A stretch of 30,892 nt of DNA from CAZGWJ01 sp964529445 (GTDB lineage: Bacteria > Oederibacteriota > Muellerivitia > Muellerivitales > Muellerivitaceae), in contig CAZGWJ010000026.1 in assembly GCA_964529445.1 (NCBI GenBank), positions 1 to 30,892 on the forward strand, written 5' to 3'. The position numbers and the translations under genes are program-made. This document shows positions 23,753-30,892 of the stretch, in pieces; position 1 is the stretch's first letter; each line of letters starts with the position of its first letter. The notes beneath the pieces were generated by a model that made no database searches, was not told the DNA's origin, and worked only from the letters and a program-made list of their open reading frames with translations.

Positions 23753-24991
23753 ATGAGGACAACGGCCATTCTTCTGGTTTTGACGCTGGCGACCCCGGCG
23801 GTCTCGCAGGCACTGGATGTCATCCGCCTCAAGAAACCCACACCCACGGTCGAGAAGAAGGAGAAGGACGACAAGGCCCCCGGCGCGGAGAAGACGAAGA
23901 CCACGCCCGAGGAACGGGGATTGGAAGGCCCTCCCCACAACGAGAACGCGGACGCCCCCGCCTGGGGATGGGGCAAGGACAAGAAACCGAAACCCACGCC
24001 GATCCCCACGAAGGGCCCTTCCCCCCGCGTGACGGCGACTCCCGTCCTGACCGCGACGCCCCGCCCCTCCGATCCCGTCACTGTGCTCAAACCCGTGACC
24101 ATCGTCGAGGTCGTGACGGTCGAGGCCAAGCCCGTCACCCTCCTCCTGGTCGTGACCCCCACACCGAACCCCGCCTCCCCCGTGACGGTGACGAAGCCGG
24201 TCACCGTGCAGGTCGTGGTGACCGCCACCCCGGTGAAGCGCAAGCGTGTCATCTACCGCCGCGTCCCGGCGCCGACCCCCACGCCGCGCCCGAGGATCAC
24301 CCCCCGTCCTGCGACGCGCACGACGGCTTCCAGCCCTTCCCCCTGCGGGGTCGGTTGGGTCTGGGACCTGGGATTCTCGGTGGGGGCCGACAAGAAGAAC
24401 GACTCGCTGAGGGATCTCTGGCAACAGGGCGTCCCGGAAGGGTTGGGCTGGGGCGGCGACGCGGTGAACTCGTCCCTGGAGACCGCGCTGATGCTCCGGT
24501 TGGCCTGGTTTCACATCGGGGGATTCTTCAACTGGCACTTCTGGTCGCTGGGATCAAGCGGCGAACAGGACGGCGCCGACTACGACCTGTCCCTCGATGC
24601 CCTCTCCTACGGGCTCAAGATGCGGTTCAAGGACTGCCGTTTCCCCCTGCTCGCGGACATCCAGGCCGGGGAGCTCTCGCTTTCCGGCGCACGCTTCAAG
24701 GCGGAGGACGCGGAGGGCACGCTCTACGACCTGGCCCTCAAGGGGCGGGCGCCCTACGCGAGGATCGATTTGGGGTGGGACTTCGCCCCCGCGAAGGATC
24801 TCGACCTGATCCTGTCGGTGGGATACCAGCGGGCTTTGATGGAGAAGCTGGAGGGAAAGGTCCTTGCGTCCCGACTCGACCCCACCCAGGTGGGCTCATC
24901 GGGCACCCTGGTCAGCGACGTGGACGGCAAGAACATCCGAGCCGATTTTTCGGGCCCCCGGGTGGGATTGACGCTTTCACTCCGGTTCTGA
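23753..24991 (+). CDS. Exported protein with Pro/Thr stalk and barrel-like C-terminal domain
   Basis: A 412-residue secreted protein. Residues 1-20 (MRTTAILLVLTLATPAVSQA) form a signal peptide. About 28-95 is Lys/Pro/Thr-rich and low in order. About 108-160 repeats the unit PVTVxKPVTxxxVVT, and TPTPRPRITPRP ends the stalk. From about 200 to the terminal Phe the sequence alternates amphipathic strands and turns (WDLGFSVGADKKND, YDLALKGRAPYARIDLGWDF, GPRVGLTLSLRF), as in an outer-membrane beta-barrel. I infer an outer-membrane protein with a peptidoglycan-spanning or extended stalk; no family was recognised. ATG 23753 starts a clean signal peptide, though its ribosome site is weak (GGAAAGGCG). 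It is the last G+C-rich gene before the compositional break. Confidence 0.7.
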   Translation: MRTTAILLVLTLATPAVSQALDVIRLKKPTPTVEKKEKDDKAPGAEKTKTTPEERGLEGPPHNENADAPAWGWGKDKKPKPTPIPTKGPSPRVTATPVLTATPRPSDPVTVLKPVTIVEVVTVEAKPVTLLLVVTPTPNPASPVTVTKPVTVQVVVTATPVKRKRVIYRRVPAPTPTPRPRITPRPATRTTASSPSPCGVGWVWDLGFSVGADKKNDSLRDLWQQGVPEGLGWGGDAVNSSLETALMLRLAWFHIGGFFNWHFWSLGSSGEQDGADYDLSLDALSYGLKMRFKDCRFPLLADIQAGELSLSGARFKAEDAEGTLYDLALKGRAPYARIDLGWDFAPAKDLDLILSVGYQRALMEKLEGKVLASRLDPTQVGSSGTLVSDVDGKNIRADFSGPRVGLTLSLRF

Positions 24992-25097
24992 CAAGCCACC
25001 CGGTTGTGGACGCGTATTGAGCTCCGTCCCACTGACGATCATTCGGGCTATCGATAGTTTCGACTCGCTCCGTCCGCTCACCACAGGCCCGTAGACC

Positions 25098-25174
25098 GCC
25101 TCCCTACCGGGAGGCTCTGGCAATTCGCGATTCACGAATTGCCTCCCCGCAGTGCACACATATAGAACTATATG
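25098..25174. repeat. Three consecutive hairpins at the left edge of the A+T-rich island
   Basis: GCCTCCC/GGGAGGC (25098-25104 with 25109-25115), GGCAATTCG/CGAATTGCC (25119-25127 with 25135-25143) and CATATAG/CTATATG (25159-25165 with 25168-25174) are perfect stems. The last is followed by TTTTT and could terminate plus-strand transcripts. The switch from G+C-rich to A+T-rich DNA falls between the second and third. No gene is seen in 24992-25186. Confidence 0.65.
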
Positions 25175-25186
25175 TTTTTACATGGA

Positions 25187-25711
25187 TTATTCACGTCCAA
25201 GCATTACTAGTTCTAACAGGTCTGAACCGGCCGCGCTCTGAATAATTGTCGGCTTACCTGACATTTCCGCTGTTATTTCATCAAGATTGTAAACTGTAAT
25301 ACCCCTTTTCTTTATCAACTCAATTTCGTCTGGGTATTTAGTCTTATGTAACACAAGCTCATAACACCAATTACCTGGATATAGCGCCTTTCGTAATCGC
25401 TTTTTTGAATCATGTTCGTATTTTTTATTAATCCACCCATTTACACCATCAACCATTTCTTTTTCCGTTCTATTCTTCATACTCATAGCTTTTCGCCCGG
25501 TTGCTTTTTGTGTTTCTTTTGGTAATTGGCATAAATAACTTACTGGATGTACAGATGCCTGTACTTCAATATGCCGCGCCTCAATATTCGAGCCATTTAT
25601 CTTTATTGCAAGTAAATCAATTTCTTGAACGCCAACCTTAATTCCCCGAATTGTGAAATACCCATTTCTGTTTAACCATTCTTCAACAATTTCCTCCGCC
25701 AGTAGAGCCAT
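25187..25711 (-). CDS. Small PD-(D/E)XK-like nuclease with ExQ variant
   Basis: A 174-residue protein. Residues about 5-55 show the restriction-endonuclease-fold core: an N-terminal helix with Glu (EEIVEEWLNRNGY), then QEIDLLAIKI with a likely metal-binding Asp at 32, and RHIEVQAS with Glu 49 and Gln 51 where Lys is usual. ExQ active sites are known in some restriction enzymes, so activity is possible but unproven. A lysine-rich middle (65-110) and a C-terminal strand GITVYNLDEI follow. I prefer the internal ATG at 25711, which has GGAG six bases upstream. It lies 30 bases downstream of the TIR gene on the same strand, so they are probably cotranscribed. It may instead be a non-catalytic DNA-binding homologue. 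Confidence 0.6.
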   Translation of the reverse strand: MALLAEEIVEEWLNRNGYFTIRGIKVGVQEIDLLAIKINGSNIEARHIEVQASVHPVSYLCQLPKETQKATGRKAMSMKNRTEKEMVDGVNGWINKKYEHDSKKRLRKALYPGNWCYELVLHKTKYPDEIELIKKRGITVYNLDEITAEMSGKPTIIQSAAGSDLLELVMLGRE

Positions 25712-25741
25712 GACAATCTCCATTTTTGATTTTTAGACCGT

Positions 25742-26410
25742 CTATAGCTTAAATTCACACTTTCTCAGCTTTTCAAGGGCAGACGGACTGATCTTATCTG
25801 CATGTGGTGCCAATATTTTCTCAAGCAATGGTTTTGCATCCCATGAACCATATACTTGATCATTAGTAACCGTAGCTTCGGCTATAAGTACTGCGTCTGT
25901 AGCCGATACTTTGCACAGTTCATCAATCATTTTCACATAACTGTGAGCGCCCGCCCAAGATCGTACCTTTTTCAATAATCCGATCACATGTTTTTGGAGC
26001 GCTTTCTCTGTTTTTGTTTTCCTGGCGATAAATACGCCGATTTCTCTGCAATTAACATGTGTTTCATATTCTTTAGAGTCTTTTAATGCGATTTTTAACG
26101 CTTGGTATTTGCTTATACAACCCATCGGATCGTAACTTTGCTTTATGGGAATTATTAACATATCCCTAATTACAGCCATTCCACATTCCTGATGTAACCA
26201 CACTGAATCTTTGGCCGCCTCTGTGAGTAAGGGTATGAAAACATTGCACTTCTTCATATTCTCGATTATTTGTTCACGCCAATGATCACCAGGTTCAATA
26301 TCCTCATGCGCCAAAAACGACTTGAAATTCAATAATTCCAACCCTGTTTTTATATATCCCGCAAGATCTTTATCCTCAGTTGAATAACTAATGAATACTT
26401 TTGGCTTCAT
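25742..26410 (-). CDS. TIR-domain protein, predicted NAD-consuming defence effector
   Basis: A 222-residue protein. Residues 1-130 form a TIR domain: KVFISYSTEDKDLAGYIKTG is the first strand and box 1, FLAHEDIEPGDHW follows, NVFIPLLTEAAKDSVWLHQE contains the conserved S-x-W-x3-E pattern, and Glu 75 corresponds to the catalytic residue of NADase TIRs. The C-terminal 90 residues are helical and of no family I know; they may sense or oligomerise. There is no transmembrane segment. Start ATG 26410 has GGAGG nine bases upstream. Prokaryotic TIR proteins usually degrade NAD+ or make a signalling nucleotide during phage infection. Here it is upstream of a nuclease-like gene and divergent from a DNA methyltransferase. 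Usual Thoeris partners are absent. Confidence 0.82.
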   Translation of the reverse strand: MKPKVFISYSTEDKDLAGYIKTGLELLNFKSFLAHEDIEPGDHWREQIIENMKKCNVFIPLLTEAAKDSVWLHQECGMAVIRDMLIIPIKQSYDPMGCISKYQALKIALKDSKEYETHVNCREIGVFIARKTKTEKALQKHVIGLLKKVRSWAGAHSYVKMIDELCKVSATDAVLIAEATVTNDQVYGSWDAKPLLEKILAPHADKISPSALEKLRKCEFKL

Positions 26411-26482
26411 GTTCCAAAACCTCCATTCCAATCAAATCAACATTATTAAACCACGTGTTAAAATTAATCCTCAAAAATACTA

Positions 26483-26511
26483 TTGAGTAGTAATATCTAT
26501 CATATTATGTT
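26483..26511 (+). promoter_or_regulatory. Candidate promoter of the DNA methyltransferase gene
   Basis: TTGAGT (26483-26488) is spaced 17 bases from TATGTT (26506-26511). The predicted transcript would begin only some 8 bases before ATG 26526, with no Shine-Dalgarno. The divergent TIR promoter must lie in the same 115-base gap. Confidence 0.4.
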
Positions 26512-26525
26512 ATATATTGCATACC

Positions 26526-29183
26526 ATGAACAAACAAAACTTTAAATCTATTTACTTTTTGGACGAAGATCTATTTGGCGCCAGGGGGCGTTCTGTAACA
26601 ATTGCTTTCTCAAAGACCGAATCCTCATTAAAAGAGTATCTTGAAGAATTATCAAATGAGGATATTCGCAATATTATCAAAATCTCAAATTATCAGGATC
26701 TTGTAAAAACGGCCGAAATCGAAAATCGATCGATTGGTCAGTTAATTAAGACGCGATTGAAAAATACAATTTACAAAATCAATCGTTCTGATGTTACATT
26801 TCAGAACAGTAAACATCTACCTTTTCAACGTTGGTTTTCATATGCAGAGGGTTTCTCTCCTGAATTTGTAACTAATTTAATCAATAAATACTGCCCAGCA
26901 ACAAAATCCGTATTTGACCCTTTTTCTGGTACAGGTACTACGTATTTTGCATCTGATAGCAAAGGATTGGATTGCTATTATTCTGAAGTAAACCCTTTAA
27001 TGGTTTTCATTTCCGAAACAAAGATTGATACACTTCTATTAACGGAGAATGAAAGACAACACTTACAAAGTGATTTACAAGCTATTAAAAATACAATTAT
27101 TGACGAAATAAGAAAATGTCCGGAAGATGAAAGACTTAAGAATAACTATCATTCCATTTTTAATGAAAGCGTTTATTATGATAAAAATACATATTCCACA
27201 ATTCTTCGGTTGCGAACCTTTATTGATAATCTTGCAGAAAAGGATATTTTGCTTTCTCGCGTGGTATCAGTAGCTGTTATATCCATATTACTAAAGGTAT
27301 CTCATTTAAAAAAAGTAGGGGACGTTCGATTCAAGACCTCATCTGAAATGAAAAAAGAATCGTTTGATATCCGCGATACGCTTGTTCAGAAGCTTGAAGA
27401 TATGATCCTTGATATCAGTGATATGAGTTTCAAATTACTCAAGCGACCAACATTTTTACTTTACAATTCTGGATATTTGGGTGCACTAAACGGGCTCAAT
27501 TTTGATTGTGTTATCACCAGTCCGCCCTATTTGAACGGTACCAATTATCTTCGCAATACGAAAATTGAACTGTGGTTTATGCGATATTTGCAATACAAAG
27601 ATGATCTTAGAGGGTTACGCAATAACATTATCACTTCAGGCATTAATGACGTGAAATCAGGTAGCGGTGATATTTACCGCCTTAGTAAGGATATTCCAAG
27701 CGAACTACTAAAAAGAACTTTAAAAACGCTAGAAAGAAAAGCATATGATTCCCGCATACCCATAATGATTAACAGTTATTTTGTTGAAATGAAAAATGTT
27801 TTCGAAGGTTTGTACAAACATGTATCAAATGATGGACACATATTTATTGATATTGGTGATTCGATATTTTCTAACGTTCATATAAACACAGGTGAAATAT
27901 TAAAGGAAGTTCTGGTTTCTATTGGTTACAACCACAGTGAAGATGTACTTTTAAGGGATCGCCGCTCTCACAATGGAGCATTACTTAGTCAAAAATTGCT
28001 GATATTTAGGAAACCTTCTAAAACCCCTAAACCGCATATATACAATAATACAATTAACCTTCATTTTGTACATAGCTGGAAATCTTTTAAGAATTCTCTG
28101 CCCCATCAAAACATGCCATTTATAAAAAAGAATTGGGGTAATCCGAATCATTCTTTATGTTCATACGGCGGTAAACTTAAGCCGGCCATAGCACACCATT
28201 TAATAAATACCTTTGTCCCACCAAATGGCCGTATTTTTGATCCCTTTTCAGGGGTAGGAACAATACCTTTTGAAGCTTCCCTTTCGGGTAGAACTTCATT
28301 TGGCATGGATATAAGCTTACCTGCGTATTACATATCTTCAGCAAAGGTTAGTAGAATTACCACCGATATTTGTTATCAATACCTGAATTCCATTCGATCT
28401 TTTATTCACAATTCCAGACTTTCTAACCATGAAATTAGCCTAGCACAAGCATTTGGTTTTAATAAGAAACTTCCCGATTACTTTGAAAAGAGAACATTAA
28501 ATGAAATATTACTTGCCAGAAAGTACATTTCAATTAATCCTCCTAAATCTGCAGAAGAAATGATGGTCGTTTCATCATTCCTTCATGTTTTACACGGTAA
28601 TCGCCCATACGCGCTTAGCAGACGATCTCACCCAATCACGCCATATGCGCCTACTGGTGATTACGAATACAAAAATGTTTGTGAACACATCAAATCCAAA
28701 TTGGAAAAATCAACTTGTACTGAAATGCCACCCGATTTTGTACCAGGACAGATATTCCTACATGATTCCACTGATCTTTGGCCTCAAGCTATATCCGATC
28801 TTGATGCAATCATAACTTCGCCCCCATTTTTCGATAGCACGCGTTTTTATCTCGCAAACTGGATGAGATTATGGCTTTGCGGTTGGGATTTAGAAGATTT
28901 CAAGCAAAAACCGCATCTATTTGTTGAGGAGCGGCAAAAGATCAGTTTTTCTATTTATGACAACATATTTAGACAATCTAGGGAAAGATTGAAACCGGGT
29001 GGCATATTAGTCTTCCATTTAGGAAAGAGCACAAAGTGTGATATGGCAAAAGAAATTGTAGCCGCATCGAAATATTACTTTAAAAAATACGACCTATTCG
29101 ATGAAAGTGTTAAACATTGTCAATCTCACGGTATCCGCGATAAAGGAACCGTCACAAGTCATCAATATTTGGTTCTTTATTGA
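26526..29183 (+). CDS. Two-headed DNA methyltransferase (predicted N4-cytosine/N6-adenine type)
   Basis: An 885-residue protein with two complete amino-methyltransferase domains. The first has the SAM motif DPFSGTGTT at 131-139 and the catalytic motif TSPPYL at 331-336. The second has DPFSGVGT at 572-579 and TSPPFF at 764-769. In both, motif I precedes motif IV, and SPPY/SPPF is typical of N4-cytosine methyltransferases, though N6-adenine cannot be excluded. An N-terminal 95-residue part has no recognised motif. Two heads suggest methylation of the two strands of an asymmetric site. Start ATG 26526 is chosen over TTG 26517. It converges with, and overlaps by seven bases, the HNH endonuclease gene, its likely restriction partner. 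Confidence 0.85.
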   Translation: MNKQNFKSIYFLDEDLFGARGRSVTIAFSKTESSLKEYLEELSNEDIRNIIKISNYQDLVKTAEIENRSIGQLIKTRLKNTIYKINRSDVTFQNSKHLPFQRWFSYAEGFSPEFVTNLINKYCPATKSVFDPFSGTGTTYFASDSKGLDCYYSEVNPLMVFISETKIDTLLLTENERQHLQSDLQAIKNTIIDEIRKCPEDERLKNNYHSIFNESVYYDKNTYSTILRLRTFIDNLAEKDILLSRVVSVAVISILLKVSHLKKVGDVRFKTSSEMKKESFDIRDTLVQKLEDMILDISDMSFKLLKRPTFLLYNSGYLGALNGLNFDCVITSPPYLNGTNYLRNTKIELWFMRYLQYKDDLRGLRNNIITSGINDVKSGSGDIYRLSKDIPSELLKRTLKTLERKAYDSRIPIMINSYFVEMKNVFEGLYKHVSNDGHIFIDIGDSIFSNVHINTGEILKEVLVSIGYNHSEDVLLRDRRSHNGALLSQKLLIFRKPSKTPKPHIYNNTINLHFVHSWKSFKNSLPHQNMPFIKKNWGNPNHSLCSYGGKLKPAIAHHLINTFVPPNGRIFDPFSGVGTIPFEASLSGRTSFGMDISLPAYYISSAKVSRITTDICYQYLNSIRSFIHNSRLSNHEISLAQAFGFNKKLPDYFEKRTLNEILLARKYISINPPKSAEEMMVVSSFLHVLHGNRPYALSRRSHPITPYAPTGDYEYKNVCEHIKSKLEKSTCTEMPPDFVPGQIFLHDSTDLWPQAISDLDAIITSPPFFDSTRFYLANWMRLWLCGWDLEDFKQKPHLFVEERQKISFSIYDNIFRQSRERLKPGGILVFHLGKSTKCDMAKEIVAASKYYFKKYDLFDESVKHCQSHGIRDKGTVTSHQYLVLY

Positions 29184-30637
29184 TTCGTTACGGTTGTAGG
29201 GTTGTGCCCTGTTTTCCTTTTATAAAGATCGACTAAATCAATCGTATATCCCGATGCTCTCAGAGAATTGTTTATTGCTGCGAAAATCAAATCTGCTGAT
29301 CTTTTTCCATTACGTATTTTTTGATATGACTTATTGGCCAAAAAGACATCGAAAAACCAAACAACGTTTTTGATTAGTTTTTCTACGGCTTCACCGTTAG
29401 CTTGTTTACTTCTTAATGTTTTGATCGGTACTTTTGTGAGTGCCGACAACTCCTGAATTTTTGGAAGTGAATAATAATCAACTGGGAATTTATCACTTTT
29501 TGAACTATTGCACGCGCTACAAAGACACGTTGCAGTTTCATCCAATGGATAAAAATACACTAGTGGCATTGTGTGGTCTAAATGCATCAACTTCGGATTT
29601 CCAATTGCCTTTCCACAGTTAAAACACTTTCTTTTAAATTTACTCCATATTTCAACATCGAATTCTTTCCCTGTTCTTATACGATATTCGTGATATACCC
29701 ATTTTCTGCTAAGTAAAGTATCCACCATAACTTCGATTGCGCGTCGTCTAAGAGAATCTTCTCGATGTTGTGTGCTATTCCTCAATGGATTTAAAGGAAG
29801 ATTAACAAAAAACTTTTTACACACAATACATTCTAGCTGATGACCATAGTATGCTTGGATACGATCTTCTTTCACCTTGCCCCGAAACGCATTTTTATCT
29901 CCATCTTCAACCAAGTATTGCGAAAATGATGGGTGTTTACACGGCGCTTTTGAAACACAATGATTACTAAAAGCCAGTGTATTGCGTTCATCAGTAATAT
30001 CTATCGGCAAAAATCTCGCACACCGATTGCATGACTTACAAACAAGAGACATGTTCATGCCGATATCAAAACTTCCTTTGGAAATATGATATTTTGTTGT
30101 ATAGCTCGTTGGGTCCTTAAACAGAATTTCAGGAATATATAAAGATGTTTTCTCTTGGAATGCTTCATAAACGTCATTATTAACAAAATAATCTTTGTCT
30201 ATACTCGCAACCATATATCCAAATACATTTACCATATTATTCGTTTCGAACATAACAGCCACTTTAACGCTTTTTAACGTTTTGCTTTTTGTTTTCATTT
30301 CAATCGTTTTTAAAACACCAACGCGTTGCCATTTTTTAGCCGATAAATTGCATACGTATTCGGAAGGCGATGCTCCCTCCCATGAAATAGAAACACTGAT
30401 CTTACAATCACTTTCTGGATAGCAATATAAACCAACACCTAATATACCCAATTCTTTTTTAAATAATGCTGGAACCTCAATTTTCGTTACATTTGAAACA
30501 AATTGAATCTGGTTATCCCTTGGTACTAATGCGTTGCTTCTAATAATCTTGCATGTCGATCCCTTTTTATCACCCGAGACACTAAATCCGCTTTTCTGAC
30601 GAGTTATTCTTCTGCGTGGAGATTTGAAGGCGCTCAT
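29177..30637 (-). CDS. Zinc-cluster HNH endonuclease, predicted restriction enzyme
   Basis: A 486-residue protein in three parts. Residues about 30-150 are rich in beta strands (SVSISWEGAS, SVKVAVMFETNN, NVFGYMVASID) and look like a beta-sandwich of unknown role, perhaps DNA recognition. About 200-275 contains Cys/His clusters: CKSCNRC at 200-206, HC at 226-227, CKH at 233-235, and CIVC at 270-273. An HNH/treble-clef nuclease follows at about 338-385: CFNC, MHLDH (His 352, Asp 354, His 355), CLCSAC and NSSKSD. The last 100 residues are helical. Start ATG 30637 has AAGGA about eleven bases upstream. Overlap with the convergent methyltransferase supports a restriction-modification pair. No close family was recognised. 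Confidence 0.72.
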   Translation of the reverse strand: MSAFKSPRRRITRQKSGFSVSGDKKGSTCKIIRSNALVPRDNQIQFVSNVTKIEVPALFKKELGILGVGLYCYPESDCKISVSISWEGASPSEYVCNLSAKKWQRVGVLKTIEMKTKSKTLKSVKVAVMFETNNMVNVFGYMVASIDKDYFVNNDVYEAFQEKTSLYIPEILFKDPTSYTTKYHISKGSFDIGMNMSLVCKSCNRCARFLPIDITDERNTLAFSNHCVSKAPCKHPSFSQYLVEDGDKNAFRGKVKEDRIQAYYGHQLECIVCKKFFVNLPLNPLRNSTQHREDSLRRRAIEVMVDTLLSRKWVYHEYRIRTGKEFDVEIWSKFKRKCFNCGKAIGNPKLMHLDHTMPLVYFYPLDETATCLCSACNSSKSDKFPVDYYSLPKIQELSALTKVPIKTLRSKQANGEAVEKLIKNVVWFFDVFLANKSYQKIRNGKRSADLIFAAINNSLRASGYTIDLVDLYKRKTGHNPTTVTNQ

Positions 30638-30728
30638 TAATAACCCATTCCTTAACCAAAATGGAATTTTTATGATTTTATCAGGTGTTATTCATCCAAA
30701 TTAATCTAAAATTGATGTGCCCCAGTTC

Positions 30729-30774
30729 GATAACGAAGCGCAACACTTAGGCCCGGTGTTCGCCAGGGGTTATC
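30729..30774. repeat. Bulged, attC-like inverted repeat
   Basis: GATAAC (30729-30734) pairs with GTTATC (30769-30774). Inside, GCG-AACAC (30738-30740 and 30742-30746, with one unpaired C at 30741) pairs with GTGTT-CGC (30756-30763) around a 9-base loop. Unpaired spacers separate outer and inner stems. This is the layout of an integron attC site (outer AAC/GTT, unpaired central spacer, extrahelical base), but the outer box GTTATCC departs from the attC consensus. The rest of 30638-30892 holds no gene; an imperfect direct repeat (CCTAAGCG.../CCTAAAAGCG...) starts at 30774 and 30847. Confidence 0.4.
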
Positions 30775-30892
30775 CTAAGCGTCATGAAAAGCCTTATAAA
30801 CACTTGTCGTTGAGGGAAAATGAAAATCCCGCTCTTGACGTAATAACCTAAAAGCGATATGAATACACATGTATACCATCAAAAGGGGTTAG

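Noticed and set aside
24992..25186. tRNA gene or tRNA-end attachment site at the island's left edge
   Set aside because: The hairpins do not form a cloverleaf, there is no T-loop consensus, and no matching repeat was found at the right side within the window.
25742..26410. Assignment of the TIR gene to Thoeris
   Set aside because: No ThsA-like SIR2/SLOG or Macro-domain NAD sensor is nearby. The partner is a PD-(D/E)XK-like protein.
1..30892. CRISPR array, transposase, integrase or rRNA
   Set aside because: No regularly spaced repeats, no DDE, serine or tyrosine recombinase motifs, and no rRNA-like sequence were found.

Overview
The window falls into two parts of very different composition. 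Positions 1 to about 25150 are very G+C-rich (roughly two thirds by eye), with long antisense shadow frames and GCC/CTC/GGC codon preference. Positions about 25150 to 30892 are A+T-rich (roughly two thirds A+T by eye) and carry only defence-type genes. The host looks like a Gram-negative-type bacterium, because one secreted protein has a signal peptide, a Pro/Thr-rich stalk and a C-terminal barrel-like domain ending in Phe. A SAM-I riboswitch, several apparently leaderless genes and families of low-complexity intergenic repeats are also present. I cannot name the phylum; an uncultured high-G+C lineage is plausible.

Region 1 (105-2813): a polytopic GT-C type membrane glycosyltransferase, then gpsA on the opposite strand, with a cluster of triloop hairpins between their convergent 3' ends.

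Region 2 (2907-7770): a methionine/cysteine operon controlled by a complete SAM-I riboswitch with terminator and antiterminator. The order is metW, a truncated copy of the start of metY, metY, metX, cysK, then an intrinsic terminator. MetX activates homoserine, MetY sulfhydrylates the product, MetW is the usual MetX-associated protein, and CysK makes cysteine.

Region 3 (7781-10891): aroK (shikimate kinase) flanked by copies of a CACGAAG-type repeat, then a leaderless CPA2 cation/proton antiporter with two C-terminal RCK_C domains.

Region 4 (10905-21673, minus strand): a cyclic-nucleotide-binding protein, a secreted propeller-like protein, a CstA-family transporter, two paralogous GT-C membrane proteins with PA14-like C-terminal domains, a SAM methyltransferase, and a fusion of a degenerate GT2-like domain to a YdjC/ChbG-type deacetylase. 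The last four look like an envelope or glycolipid modification cluster.

Region 5 (21794-24991, plus strand): a leaderless AmrS-type radical SAM protein, a rhomboid protease and the stalk-plus-barrel protein.

Region 6 (about 25150-30892): the A+T-rich island. A TIR-domain protein and a small PD-(D/E)XK-like nuclease with an ExQ variant form a minus-strand pair. They are divergent from an 885-residue DNA methyltransferase with two complete catalytic domains. That gene converges, with a 7-base overlap, on a zinc-cluster/HNH endonuclease with a novel-looking N-terminal domain. This reads as a compact restriction-modification module joined to a TIR/nuclease module and is the best candidate for an undescribed defence system. 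The island continues past the right edge, which carries a folded, attC-like inverted repeat. No integrase, transposase, tRNA or CRISPR array was seen.
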